Shown here in pieces: positions 40,153 through 48,509 of a stretch of DNA of 64,000 bases. The notes beneath the pieces were generated by a model, which was not told the DNA's origin, ran no database searches, and worked only from the letters and a program-made list of their open reading frames with translations. Each line of letters opens with the position of its first letter. Within the stretch, counting starts at the first letter, position 1. Made by a program: the position numbers and the translations under genes. Where the stretch lies: positions 1 through 64,000 of the forward strand of contig CBDCVG010000093.1 of NCBI GenBank assembly GCA_965222765.1, read 5' to 3'. Origin of the DNA: Caldora sp965222765. GTDB taxonomy: Bacteria; Cyanobacteriota; Cyanobacteriia; Cyanobacteriales; Coleofasciculaceae.

Positions 40153-41201
40153 TAGAGCCAACCTTCGCGAGTACTTGCCAAGTAATCATCAATGACTTGT
40201 TTGGGTTGGTGGGAAATGCCGAAAAAAGGGCGCGGATCGAAGGGGGGCGGCTGTTGTCCCTCTGGAGCTTCAATCACTTCGTCAATGGTGAGAACTGTTC
40301 GATCAGTTCTTTTTTTACCTCTTAATTCTATCGCTTCTGCACTAATGTCTTCGATGGTTTGATCACTCTCGACCGCTTGTTTCCAATCGGTATAGTCAAA
40401 AGATTCTCTCTGGATCAGGGCAATAAACCGCTCCATAATACTGGGACCCGATGGCAAATTGAACGCGGCAGAAACGAGGATTCCAATCACCGCACTCAAC
40501 GCCCCTAGCCCTGCCGATAGCACCACGTAGTTGGTAAATGTACGACTCAGCAACCGGGCAGCACAAGCGGGAATCACCACAAACGCACTCACCAGTAATA
40601 CCCCGATCGCCTTGATCGAAATTCCTACCACCAGTGACAGCAGCACAATAAACGCTGTACGATGGGCAGAAATCGACACGCCACGGGCGATCGCGAGTGG
40701 TTCATGCAGCGTCAACAACATTTGCGTTCGCAAGGTTAGCCCAATAAAGACGGTACAAACCAGCAATAACCCCGTACTAAAGATTAGATCCGGTTCTCGC
40801 ACTGCTAGAATATCGCCAAACAAAAGATTATTCAGTCCCCCTTTGTACTGTCCCACAAAGCTGAGCGTAATAATGGAGATCGCCAATGACGAAGAATAAA
40901 TGATGTTGAGTAAGGCATCAGTCCATAAGCGAGTCCGTTCCAGCAAGTACGTCACAATCAAAGCAAATACAACCGCAAAAGGTAGCAATACTACCGAGGG
41001 ATTTAACCCCAGGAGCAATGCGATGCTAATGCCTAACAACGCCGAGTGTCCCAATGCATCACTGAAGAAAGACAACTGGCGCAAGATTGTAAAACTACCC
41101 AGCATTCCCCCCATCAATCCGGTGAGAATGCCGCCGAGCATAGCGCGTTGCATGAAGGAAAACTGGAGCAGTTCGAAGATGCGGGTGAGTTCAGTGGGCA
41201 T
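40152..41201 (-). CDS. Second zinc/manganese ABC permease, with C-terminal extension
   Basis: 349 residues, about 70 longer than the permease at 27363. Core helices and ABC-3 motifs are intact: SDALGHSALLGISIALLLG, LLFGDILAVREPD, ISIKAIGVLLVSAFVVIPACAARLL (pieces). After the last helix (GPSIMERFIALIQRE) a soluble tail follows: QAVESDQTIEDISAEAIELR, TVLTIDEVIEAPEGQQP. The upstream genes of its operon are broken, so it may have no working partners. Part of its tail and of its 5' region recur as a scar at 47687-47880. Confidence 0.85.
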   Translation of the reverse strand: MPTELTRIFELLQFSFMQRAMLGGILTGLMGGMLGSFTILRQLSFFSDALGHSALLGISIALLLGLNPSVVLLPFAVVFALIVTYLLERTRLWTDALLNIIYSSSLAISIITLSFVGQYKGGLNNLLFGDILAVREPDLIFSTGLLLVCTVFIGLTLRTQMLLTLHEPLAIARGVSISAHRTAFIVLLSLVVGISIKAIGVLLVSAFVVIPACAARLLSRTFTNYVVLSAGLGALSAVIGILVSAAFNLPSGPSIMERFIALIQRESFDYTDWKQAVESDQTIEDISAEAIELRGKKRTDRTVLTIDEVIEAPEGQQPPPFDPRPFFGISHQPKQVIDDYLASTREGWL

Positions 41202-41218
41202 GGAAGTAGGGGTAAGGG

Positions 41219-41890
41219 CTAACAGCGATGGTGATAGCGAACGAATTCAGAGCCATAGGCTGCTGATAGATTGTCAGGAGAAAGGGCAACTTCTGGCGTT
41301 CCCTGACAAAGTATAGTGCGATTGAGGCACAGAACATGATCGCAGTTTCGCCGCACCATATTTAAATCATGGGAGATTTGCAAAATTGTCCAGCCTTCCT
41401 CTTGCTTGAGTTGATAGAGCAATTGATAAAATTCTGTTTCGCCACGCATATCCAATCCTGCCGGAGCTTCATCCAGAATCAACAATCGACGCGGATAAAC
41501 TAGGCAATATGCCAGCAACACCCGCTTTGTTTCACCCCCAGAAAGCCCACTGAGGGGTTGATGTCTAAGATTGAGTGCATCTACCTTTGCTAAAGCATCT
41601 CGAACAGCTTGACGACGTTTTTTAATGTTTGCCCAGGGCACTTGAAATCCTAGCTTGTCCCAGCCCAAACCCACCAATTCTTCCACCGTCATTGAGATGC
41701 GGCGATCGAATAGGAAGTTTTGCGGCAGGTAGGCAATCTGTTGACGGATCTGTCGCGCGAGTGAACCTTTGCGGCTCAACGGTTGACCTAGAATGAAAAC
41801 ATTCCCTGCTTGCCGAGGCAGAATTCCCAGAATGGCTTGCACCAAAGTACTTTTACCCGCTCCATTCGGACCAACGATTATTTTCAACTT
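41219..41890 (-). pseudogene. ZnuC-type ATPase lacking its N-terminus
   Basis: Walker A VGPNGAGKSTLVQAILG, signature LSGGETKR, Walker B LLILDEAPAGLD and the switch His are intact. The first ~30 residues (A-loop strand and start codon) are missing. The sequence before Walker A is znuA remnant in another frame, joined at ~41885. Longer in-frame readings up to 42034 are only the back-translation of the His-rich znuA loop. Without the start it is probably not expressed. Confidence 0.8.
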
Positions 41891-42509
41891 GTTCAATGGC
41901 ACGTTTGGGATCGAGCCAGACATGTGGATTGTATTCACCATGATGGTGATGCTCTGCCTCAGCCTTTTCTTCCCCTTCCTCATGATCGTCAGCGTGGTCA
42001 TGATTGTGGTCTTCCTCTTCCCCATGACTACCACCTTCTACCTCTTCATTGGCGATCGTGGTAATTCCCTCACTGGAGTCAATGAGCTTCAAATCTGGAT
42101 TACTGGCATTTGCGACTAAATCCTCTAAAAATTCCTCTATTTCTAATCCGTTTTGTACCAGCACATCAGCCTCAGCAAGCCGTTGGGCATCTTTTGGTTT
42201 AGCCTGATAATCGTGTGGACTTACATTGGCTGGCAACAACTGGTTTACTTCTGCGCGATCGCCTGCCACGGCTTTTGTAAACTGAGTGATAGGCAAAAAT
42301 GTTGTCACCACTTGTAACTCATCCGTTGTTGCGGCAGTGGTCGATTGTGCTTGTGAATCTGAGTTTGTTGTAGGCGCATTGGTTTGGTAACTGCCTAAAC
42401 TAACAGCGATCGCAGACACTACCACAACAGACAACCGACGAACGAGATTGCTGGATGGTTGTAATCTTGTTTTTGAATGAATCATCTGAAGTATTCTCTT
42501 AAGAAACAA
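41853..42509 (-). pseudogene. ZnuA-type binding protein truncated by deletion
   Basis: Signal-like N-terminus, the first ligand region (LPANVSPHDYQAKPKDAQRL), an acidic/His loop (EEEDHNHDHADDHEEGEEK, EHHHHGEYNPHVWLDPK), then abrupt change to NNRWSEWSG and a stop. The C-terminal half with the remaining ligands is lost. The stop lies inside the ATPase remnant, so a single deletion removed the end of znuA and the start of znuC. Confidence 0.85.
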
Positions 42510-42585
42510 GGCAGGAGGCAGAGGATTTCACCTTGTTTTTTCCATTCATAGCAGGTGGTACGCCGCCTGTCAGGCGCTCTCAACG
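42501..42585 (+). repeat. Dispersed intergenic repeat, copy C
   Basis: GAAACAAGGCAGGAGGCAG, AGGATTTC, TTTTTTCCATTCAT, then the GC core GGTGGTACGCCGCCTGTC and AGGCGCTCT. Same order as copies A and B. It occupies the promoter position of the truncated znuA, where no Zur box can be found. Confidence 0.75.
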
Positions 42586-42626
42586 AATTGGGAAAATGAA
42601 AGGATGAAGGGCTACTCCCCACTCCC

Positions 42627-43697
42627 TCACGACTGCAACATCAACGCCACATCTTTAGCAAAATAAGTCAGAATCAAGTCTGCACCGGCTCGCTTCATGC
42701 TCGTCAGCGTCTCTAAAATCACTTTTTTCTCATCAATCCAACCCTTTTCCGCAGCGGCTTTAATCATGGCGTATTCACCACTGACGTTATAGGCTGCAAC
42801 AGGTAAATTTGTATGCTGTTTGATTTGGCAAATAACATCCATATACGCTAGAGCAGGCTTGACCATGACAATATCTGCTCCTTCTGCAATGTCTAGATCG
42901 ACCTCTTTGATTGCTTCTTTAGCATTTGCAGCATCCATTTGATAGGTTTTCTTGTCACCAAATTTAGGAGCTGAGTCTAGAGCATCGCGAAACGGTCCAT
43001 AGTATGCCGAGGCATATTTGGCGGAATAGGCGAGAATGCCCACGTTAATCCATCCTTCTGCATCTAGTGCCCGACGAATTTCGCCTACTCGACCATCCAT
43101 CATGTCCGAAGGGGCAACGAAATCGGCTCCGGCTTCTGCTTGTACAAGTGCCTGTTTTACCAGCACCGCCACCGTTTCATCGTTGAGAATCTTGCCATCC
43201 TGCACAATGCCATCATGCCCTTCACTGCTGTAGGGATCAAGGGCAACATCGGTAAAAACCAGAATATTGGGGACAGCTTGCTTGATGGCTCGCACCGAGC
43301 GAGGAATTAAGCCATCCGGGTTATAGCTTTCAGTCCCCGCATTGTCTTTTTGGTCGTGGGGAATGAGGGGAAACAGGGCGATCGCGCCAATTCCCAACTC
43401 ATAAGCCTGCTTCGCCTCATCCAGCAACAAATCCAGGGTGTAACGGGAGCAACCAGGCATTGATGGCACTGATTGCTGTTGCTTTTCCCCTTCCATGACA
43501 AACAACGGGTAAATTAAGTCTTTTACGCGCAAGCTATTTTCCCGCACCATACGACGTAGAGTTTCAGTTCGCCGCAACCGTCGAGGGCGATGCACAATCG
43601 CTGGCATAGTGGATTTGGCTTGGTGTCGAGAATCGGCGGGGTCGACTTCTGTTAGCGGAGTTTGAGGTGCAAGCGTTGAGGTTTCAGTCTCGCTCAT
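42627..43697 (-). CDS. hemB: Delta-aminolevulinic acid dehydratase (porphobilinogen synthase), zinc-free type
   Basis: 356 residues, with an extra ~30-residue N-terminal leader. Joins two 5-aminolevulinate molecules to porphobilinogen for chlorophyll and heme. Schiff-base lysines are in YSAKYASAYYG and MVKPALAYMD. The metal site reads TDVALDPYSSEGHDG, i.e. Asp/Ala in place of the three zinc cysteines, so the enzyme should not need active-site zinc. It diverges from zur and shares a Zur box with it, which fits a zinc-starvation role. Confidence 0.93.
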   Translation of the reverse strand: MSETETSTLAPQTPLTEVDPADSRHQAKSTMPAIVHRPRRLRRTETLRRMVRENSLRVKDLIYPLFVMEGEKQQQSVPSMPGCSRYTLDLLLDEAKQAYELGIGAIALFPLIPHDQKDNAGTESYNPDGLIPRSVRAIKQAVPNILVFTDVALDPYSSEGHDGIVQDGKILNDETVAVLVKQALVQAEAGADFVAPSDMMDGRVGEIRRALDAEGWINVGILAYSAKYASAYYGPFRDALDSAPKFGDKKTYQMDAANAKEAIKEVDLDIAEGADIVMVKPALAYMDVICQIKQHTNLPVAAYNVSGEYAMIKAAAEKGWIDEKKVILETLTSMKRAGADLILTYFAKDVALMLQS

Positions 43698-43704
43698 AAT
43701 ATAA

Positions 43705-43719
43705 TGATAATGGTTATCA
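43705..43719. promoter_or_regulatory. Zur box between hemB and zur
   Basis: TGATAATGGTTATCA, 13 of 14 Zur positions. It lies 8 bp before hemB and 25 bp before zur, allowing autoregulation. Confidence 0.85.
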
Positions 43720-43743
43720 TTCGCTTATTCTACAGCACCCGCC

Positions 43744-44166
43744 GTGAAAAGTGACTCATCATCTCAAGAAAGTGCAACCCATTCACCCCGTCTGACTCGC
43801 AATCAGCAAGCGGTACTCGATGTCCTGCTAAGCCAAGCGAATGCCCGCTCAGCCCAGGAGTTGTATAGCCTGCTGCGTGAACGACGGGCGATCGGGTTGT
43901 CAACTGTGTATCGGGCATTGGAAACCTTAAAGCTTTACGGGTTGATCAAGAACCGAGTGGGTGTAAGTGGTGAATCGCTGTACAGCCCCGTTGCCCTCGA
44001 TCAGCACTATCTGACCTGTTTGCAATGTGGTCAGTCTTTCCCGCTCGATCGCTGTCCTGTGCAAGAATTTGAAGACCATTTGCAGCTCTCAGTTCCGTTC
44101 AAAATCTACTATCACACCCTAGAATTTTTCGGACTTTGTGAACCCTGTACCCATCAAATATCTTAG
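43744..44166 (+). CDS. zur: Fur-family zinc uptake regulator
   Basis: 140 residues from GTG 43744. Winged-helix N-terminal domain (RLTRNQQAVLDVLL, STVYRALETLKLYGLI) and C-terminal dimer domain with DQHYLTCLQCG and FGLCEPCTHQ, the two CxxC pairs of the structural zinc site. Zur binds zinc and represses zinc-import genes. The binding boxes found across the window and the zinc-linked neighbours make Zur far more likely than Fur or PerR. Confidence 0.9.
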   Translation: MKSDSSSQESATHSPRLTRNQQAVLDVLLSQANARSAQELYSLLRERRAIGLSTVYRALETLKLYGLIKNRVGVSGESLYSPVALDQHYLTCLQCGQSFPLDRCPVQEFEDHLQLSVPFKIYYHTLEFFGLCEPCTHQIS

Positions 44167-44306
44167 TGATTGCTCGATTTCTTCCACAAACAAGCTAAAA
44201 ACGACGATCGCCTGAGTTCCCATCAGTGAAGCAATTAATATCCGAGCTTTGACGCTGCAATCGTCATCTCAACTGCCCTCTGCCCTCTGACTTGAAAGTA
44301 GGGAGT

Positions 44307-44336
44307 AGTAGGGGCGAATGGCCATTCGCCCCTACT
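44307..44336. repeat. 30-bp perfect palindrome (AGTAGGGGCGAATGG)
   Basis: AGTAGGGGCGAATGG and its exact complement, no loop, between the convergent zur and the small gene at 44383. The TTTT at 44340 could make it a terminator for zur. The same palindrome type is common in cyanobacterial intergenic DNA. Confidence 0.75.
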
Positions 44337-44382
44337 CGAATTTTGCCAAGATCCTTTTCAAAGCTTTTTCTAAACTCAACTT

Positions 44383-44592
44383 TCACGCTTTTGGCTCCAG
44401 CAGTTGAAAGATAGAATCGCGGCTAGTTAATTCAGTTGTTTCTCCCTCTGCGATCGCTCGTTCCATTGCCACGTCTTCAATCAGTTCTGCCAAAAATTCA
44501 GAAACTTCTTCGCGGTTATCACGAAGTAACTCGATGATTGCACTTTTCAGAATTTCCTTGAGTTGGTCTGAGTTCAGGGTGATCTCAGACAT
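44383..44592 (-). CDS. Small acidic protein, antitoxin-like
   Basis: 69 residues, rich in Glu/Leu helix: LNSDQLKEILKSAIIELLRD, then EFLAELIEDVAMERAIAEGE and a tail TSRDSIFQLLEPKA. Similar small acidic helical proteins precede toxins in cyanobacteria, but no toxin follows on this strand. A good GGAGGAAAAC ribosome site precedes the ATG. It forms a two-gene unit with the 65-residue gene upstream (12-bp gap). Function unknown. Confidence 0.5.
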   Translation of the reverse strand: MSEITLNSDQLKEILKSAIIELLRDNREEVSEFLAELIEDVAMERAIAEGETTELTSRDSIFQLLEPKA

Positions 44593-44604
44593 GGTGTTTT
44601 CCTC

Positions 44605-44802
44605 CTACTCGTTGACGTTAAATAAATGAATGCCCCAAGCGTCTAGCTTCTCATTAATCCAGGTTGTAGCTGTTGCCTCATCTGTCTCGATCGCCCGTTC
44701 TACTGCTGTTTTAGCAATTTCTAGCAGTGATGTAGGTTGGGGGTCGCGTTTTAATGATTGAACCGATAATCTTCGGGAGAAACCGAAAGCGAAACCCAAC
44801 AC
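44605..44802 (-). CDS. Small hypothetical protein
   Basis: 65 residues from a GTG. The first ~15 residues (MLGFAFGFSRRLSVQS) look unlike a natural N-terminus, so the true gene may be the C-terminal part or a remnant. The rest reads SLLEIAKTAVERAIETDEAT and WINEKLDAWGIHLFNV. Not recognised. Confidence 0.35.
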   Translation of the reverse strand: MLGFAFGFSRRLSVQSLKRDPQPTSLLEIAKTAVERAIETDEATATTWINEKLDAWGIHLFNVNE

Positions 44803-44978
44803 CGAGTTTACCGCATTAGGTTAGTGGTTGTCGTTAAGATCGCTAATTTTAAGGTATTATTTTATAGTGGGCAACTGTGCGCACATGTAGAGTCCCCCAA
44901 GGATGCGCTCTCTTTCTCTGGTATCACCTCTAAGTGAAGCTTGGAAAAGAAAGCCAAGTTTAGACGTAATATGAACTA

Positions 44979-45209
44979 TCACTTTCTGTAGACATCTTTT
45001 CGGTGTTTGCACTGCAAGAGTAGAATCAGCAACTCTTTGTCGTTGATTTCATAGCGAACACGATAATCACCGATACGAATACGATACTCATTGTCAGAAC
45101 CTTTCATCTTGACCACTCCATCAGGGCGTGGCTCTTCGGCGAGTTGCTGAATTTTTACAGCAATGCGATCGTAAACCTCATCAGGCAAAGCATCGAGCTG
45201 TTTTTGCAC
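44979..45209 (-). CDS. relE: RelE/ParE-type toxin, N-terminus possibly damaged
   Basis: 76 residues from GTG 45209. Family core: KQLDALPDEVYDRIAVKIQQ, LAEEPRPDGVVKMKG, YRIRIGDYRVRYEINDKE and LLLQCKHRKDVYR, all typical mRNA-interferase positions. The reading frame continues upstream as YYTIITPKAV, which is the expected first strand, but contains no ATG, GTG or TTG before a TGA. So either the GTG is used, losing the first strand, or the 5' end was cut by the MITE-like end at 45234. No antitoxin gene is adjacent. Confidence 0.65.
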   Translation of the reverse strand: MQKQLDALPDEVYDRIAVKIQQLAEEPRPDGVVKMKGSDNEYRIRIGDYRVRYEINDKELLILLLQCKHRKDVYRK

Positions 45210-45233
45210 AGCTTTAGGCGTAATGATGGTGTA

Positions 45234-45262
45234 ATATCAAGTTCGGATAATCACTTATAATA
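45234..45262. repeat. Single end of a MITE-like element
   Basis: ATCAAGTTCGGATAATCACT, then TATAATA, matches the left terminal repeat of the element at 47541 at about 22 of 27 positions. No partner end was found nearby. Confidence 0.5.
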
Positions 45263-45312
45263 AAACTGGCGTTGCGTTCATCCCCTGTATAAGTGTTTTG
45301 CCCAAACGAAAA

Positions 45313-45442
45313 GTGATCGCTAAACCTCATGGGTTATTGCTCGAAAGCTGGAAAGCGATCGCTAAACCTCATGGGTCATTGCTCGAAAGCTGGAAAGCGA
45401 TCGCTAACCTCAAAGTTTTGCCCGGGGCTCGAAAGTGGGAAA
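45313..45442. repeat. 42-bp tandem repeat carrying HIP1
   Basis: Units begin at 45313, 45355 and 45397. Each starts GYGATCGCTAA and contains TTGCTCGAAAGCTGGAAA. The second unit differs from the first at two positions; the third has diverged in its middle. No gene overlaps it. I see nothing else in 45210-45596 apart from the element end at 45234. Confidence 0.85.
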
Positions 45443-45596
45443 ATTTGAGATAATGGGTTGCTCTCCCATTTTCACCCAAACTCGACGTAGAATGGGATGA
45501 AGCCCTAAACGGTGCTCATCCATACTCCGGACCTCAATTTCTGCCTGGGGATATTGAGCTTGAAGTAAGACGTGTTAGCCCACGTCAACCATCTAT

Positions 45597-45806
45597 CTAG
45601 ATGCTTCCCTCTTTATCTCGTTCAACCAATTCATCCCACAATGCTTGAGTCTCTATAGGGGCTATGTCAAAAGCCTCAACTTTTCTAGCTGTCACCTCAG
45701 ATTTCAGCCGAGCTTGTAAGTCTAATGCTGTTGATAAAAGATTATGGGTAAGAGCGGAATGATCAGAAGATGTGTACTTTTGAAGCTTACCGTTGTTTTG
45801 GCTCAT
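45597..45806 (-). CDS. Small hypothetical protein, last gene of four-gene unit
   Basis: 69 residues. N-terminal Ser/His-rich stretch (SSDHSALTHNLLSTALDLQA), C-terminal acidic helix (IETQALWDELVERDKEGS). No membrane segment. Starts 12 bp after the gene at 45819. Not recognised; an adaptor or antitoxin-like protein would fit the size but nothing proves it. Confidence 0.5.
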   Translation of the reverse strand: MSQNNGKLQKYTSSDHSALTHNLLSTALDLQARLKSEVTARKVEAFDIAPIETQALWDELVERDKEGSI

Positions 45807-45818
45807 TTACGGACTCTC

Positions 45819-46199
45819 CTAGTATCTATGCTTTTCAGCCTCAACTCTTATATCTTTAAAGAGTTCATCTAGCTCGTATTCTAGCTCACGAATTGTTTTT
45901 TCCTTGATCTTGTCTCGAATCAGTGGATTATTTTCAATGCGATCGATAGCACGACAAAAACGAATTGCCAAGTCCTCATGAACCACTATACCAAAGTTTG
46001 CTTGTGCTTGACGTTTTGCAATACGTACTTGAACTTTAGCATTCTCAATCTCAAAGACAATACTTGTTACACCAGCAGCAACTACCTCTGCTGTATACCT
46101 TGCCAAGTACGAGACTATAACTCGAGCTACTGTAGTACCAGTGCCAACAACCTGCACGATTTGACCATTTGAGGGTGAGCTAGGGATAATGTCTGACAT
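45819..46199 (-). CDS. Hypothetical protein, third gene of four-gene unit
   Basis: 126 residues. The N-terminal half contains a moderately hydrophobic, Val/Ala-rich region (GQIVQVVGTGTTVARVIVSY, EVVAAGVTSIVFEIENAKV) that could be a membrane hairpin. The C-terminal half is charged and helical (IKEKTIRELEYELDELFKDI). Family not recognised. Confidence 0.5.
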   Translation of the reverse strand: MSDIIPSSPSNGQIVQVVGTGTTVARVIVSYLARYTAEVVAAGVTSIVFEIENAKVQVRIAKRQAQANFGIVVHEDLAIRFCRAIDRIENNPLIRDKIKEKTIRELEYELDELFKDIRVEAEKHRY

Positions 46200-46203
46200 A
46201 GTT

Positions 46204-46545
46204 TTATTTTTGCTTTAGTATCGGATATGAAAGCCACGTAACGAACAATAAAAAAGCCATGAAACTTATCATGAAGCCTTTGCTAGAAATCAGGCATAAA
46301 GTTATCAGCCCAGAAGAAATTAGACAAAAACTGATTACCAATCTCATCCCAAGAGGGTTTTTAGAAAGAACTGCCTGTAAAATAGGCTTTGCTGGAATGC
46401 TTATAATCGCTTGCTGAAACTTCTCAAACTCCGTAAGTCGCTTTCGTCTTTTCTCACTTAAGTTTGAGAAATGGGACATAATAGCTGACCCCAAAATACA
46501 CTCTATGACTAAAACGATAAAGAAGTAAACAAAACCAGCTATCAT
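46204..46545 (-). CDS. Small membrane protein, second gene of four-gene unit
   Basis: 113 residues, with three predicted transmembrane helices: FVYFFIVLVIECILGSAIM at the N-terminus, LVISFCLISSGLITLCLI in the middle and FMISFMAFLLFVTWLSYPIL at the end. A basic loop NLSEKRRKRLTEFEKFQQ lies between the first two. Its start overlaps the upstream stop by 4 bp (ATGA). Confidence 0.55.
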   Translation of the reverse strand: MIAGFVYFFIVLVIECILGSAIMSHFSNLSEKRRKRLTEFEKFQQAIISIPAKPILQAVLSKNPLGMRLVISFCLISSGLITLCLISSKGFMISFMAFLLFVTWLSYPILKQK

Positions 46546-47141
46546 GCAATTTGATTTCTCCTTCGTGTAATTTCCTGATATAAGTCGAGAACCTGCTTGT
46601 AGTAATCAATTACAAGTTCATTTAATAAACTAGCTCTTATATTGCTTCTTAATCGTTCTGAACTTGGTTCAGAACTATTTAGATTCCGAGCTAAAGCCTC
46701 ATAGTACTGATTCACAGTTATACGAACAGATTCCCTATCTTTAGCAGTAATCAAACCTTGTGTATGGGCATCATCAAAGAGCTTTGTGAAATTTTTGCCA
46801 AGACGCGCTATACGTTCTGGAGGGTCAATCTCTAACTCGGCTCTTTCGATTTGCTCTGAAACTTGCTGTATTGCATTACTGAATTCTTCATTAGCTTTAG
46901 CAACTGAGACTTTAGCCTTACTTAGTTTGGTTTCAAGTAGAAAAGAATCTTGAACATTAAGCCTATCCTGGTTAATCTCCTTCTTCCAGTTGCTAGACTG
47001 TTCTTCGCTAACACAGTCGGTCCGCATACCCCTTTCGATTACTTCAAAAGCGTCAAGTTGAAGCTGCCATAAGCGAAAGACAGCTTCTTGTTTCATTTCC
47101 GCAAGCTCACTTACTTTTCGACGTTTATCAAAGAAAGCCAT
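46542..47141 (-). CDS. Coiled-coil hypothetical protein, first gene of four-gene unit
   Basis: 199 residues, almost entirely helical and soluble. Charged heptads appear in KVSVAKANEEFSNAIQQVSE and QIERAELEIDPPERIARLGK. No enzymatic motif seen. Coupled to the membrane protein gene by a 4-bp overlap. The four genes at 47141-45597 have gaps of -4, 4 and 12 bp and are evidently one transcription unit. Confidence 0.55.
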   Translation of the reverse strand: MAFFDKRRKVSELAEMKQEAVFRLWQLQLDAFEVIERGMRTDCVSEEQSSNWKKEINQDRLNVQDSFLLETKLSKAKVSVAKANEEFSNAIQQVSEQIERAELEIDPPERIARLGKNFTKLFDDAHTQGLITAKDRESVRITVNQYYEALARNLNSSEPSSERLRSNIRASLLNELVIDYYKQVLDLYQEITRRRNQIA

Positions 47142-47540
47142 AAGTACTCTCTAGGGTTGTCAAATCCCTTTGCTGTATTATATTTTGCCCAAACTGAAGT
47201 GTAAAGGTTCTCCCAACCCTCTACACGAGAATTTTTCTTATCAAATTACACATAATTTTTCATCGCAGTGACATTTGTGAAATGAGTTTACTAGTGCCAG
47301 TAAAGATGGCTCACGGGAGGTTAGAGAAACGCAGCTCTAGAGGTAAGCTTTTGGCTGCGTCCCAACAGGCAACTTAGTGGGCATACTATTTATTATATCG
47401 ACATTTTATGGATAGTAAACCCCTAGAGGGCAAAAAACATAAACTTTCTGTATAATCTCCCTATAGAGGATATTAGCCAGAAATTTTCCGTATATTTTTC
47501 ATTGAGTCTCATTCGGAGAAACTATTCTTTATACAATTAA

Positions 47541-47652
47541 ATCATGTCCGGGTAATCACTTACGATATAACCAAAATGCACAAATCAATGAAAACAGAAT
47601 TTGAAGTTTCGTGCGTTGCAAATTTTATCGTAAGTAATCAAGCGGACATGAT
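47541..47652. mobile_element. MITE-like element with 27-bp terminal inverted repeats
   Basis: 112 bp. Left end ATCATGTCCGGGTAATCACT then TACGATA. The right end is its inverted counterpart, matching 23 of 27 positions. The ~58-bp interior has no coding capacity. It lies in the long gap 47142-47996, which otherwise holds only the permease scar at 47687-47880. Confidence 0.7.
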
Positions 47653-47686
47653 ATTATCCTCATCTGCTGGGATTTGATATCGAAAT

Positions 47687-47880
47687 CAACTGGCGCAAGA
47701 TTGTAAAACTACCCAGCATTCGACTATAGCTATTTCATTCGCTCACTTCGTCAATGGTGAGAATTGCTCCATCAGTTCTTTTTTTAAGTCTTAATTCCAT
47801 CGCTTCTGCACTAATATCTTCGATGGTTTGCTCGCTCTCGATCTCTTGTTTCCAGTGGGTATAGTCAAAAGGTTCTCTGT
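47687..47880 (-). pseudogene. Scar of a third ABC permease copy
   Basis: 47687-47721 equals bases 41083-41117 of the permease gene almost exactly (CAACTGGCGCAAGATTGTAA...). 47745-47880 matches its 3' tail region 40270-40405 at about 85-90%, including CACTTCGTCAATGGTGAGAA. The ~700 bp between these two parts in the intact gene is missing, so this is an internally deleted paralogue. Confidence 0.85.
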
Positions 47881-47996
47881 CCAAGATGTAAGACCAAACT
47901 AGCTCATAAAGTCCTATATCAATTATCCATTATTAATTTTCTGACACCAAACCTTCGGGAAAGCAGGCTGTAACAGGCAGCGCTAGCTGAAAATGC

Positions 47997-48509
47997 TTAT
48001 TCGCCATCAGTCACCTTCGGGGGTTGTCCCACGATGAACCCAAGCAAACTGCCCTCTGATCCAAAGTCGGGTAATGCTAGGGTGACAGCCCAGTTAAAAA
48101 TAGTGGCATCATCGCCCCTGCTAACCGGGACACCATCGTTGAACCCATCAACTTCACTCTGAGCTCTTGTCAGACCTGCCCAACCTGAAAGCGTGAAGGC
48201 TGGACTGATGCGAAAGCGTGTAGAGACCCCAAAGTGATCGGCTGAAGTGGCTGTATCTTCTCCAAACGGCACATTTGCCAGTTCGCTACCCGTTTCCCCA
48301 GAGACAACCACCTGTCCTCCAGGATAGTAGGCTCGCACGTAAGTCAAACCTAAACCCACGCGATCGCTAAGATCGAAACTAAGCTGTCCAATAGCCGCGT
48401 AGCTACCATTGAACAGCCCATTTTTCTCACTGGGGTCACTGGCATTCGGTGCCAGGTAGCCTACAGATAAGTTGAGCGCGTCACTAAAGCTATAACTCTC
48501 TTCTGTCAC
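47997..48509 (-). pseudogene. Fragment of cyanobacterial iron-uptake porin (OprB-type)
   Basis: 170 codons from the beta-barrel of a SomA/OprB-like porin: FSDALNLSVGYLAPNASDPS, GSYAAIGQLSFDLSDRVGLG, FGVSTRFRISPAFTLSGWAG, SLLGFIVGQPPKVTD. The N-terminal signal/SLH domain and the last strands are missing and the frame stops directly after GQPPKVTDGE. Usual length is ~500-600 residues. A 17-bp inverted repeat brackets its 5' edge. Confidence 0.8.

Noticed and set aside
41891..42034. N-terminal extension of the ABC ATPase remnant
   Set aside because: This part is the znuA histidine loop read in the wrong frame, not an ATPase domain.
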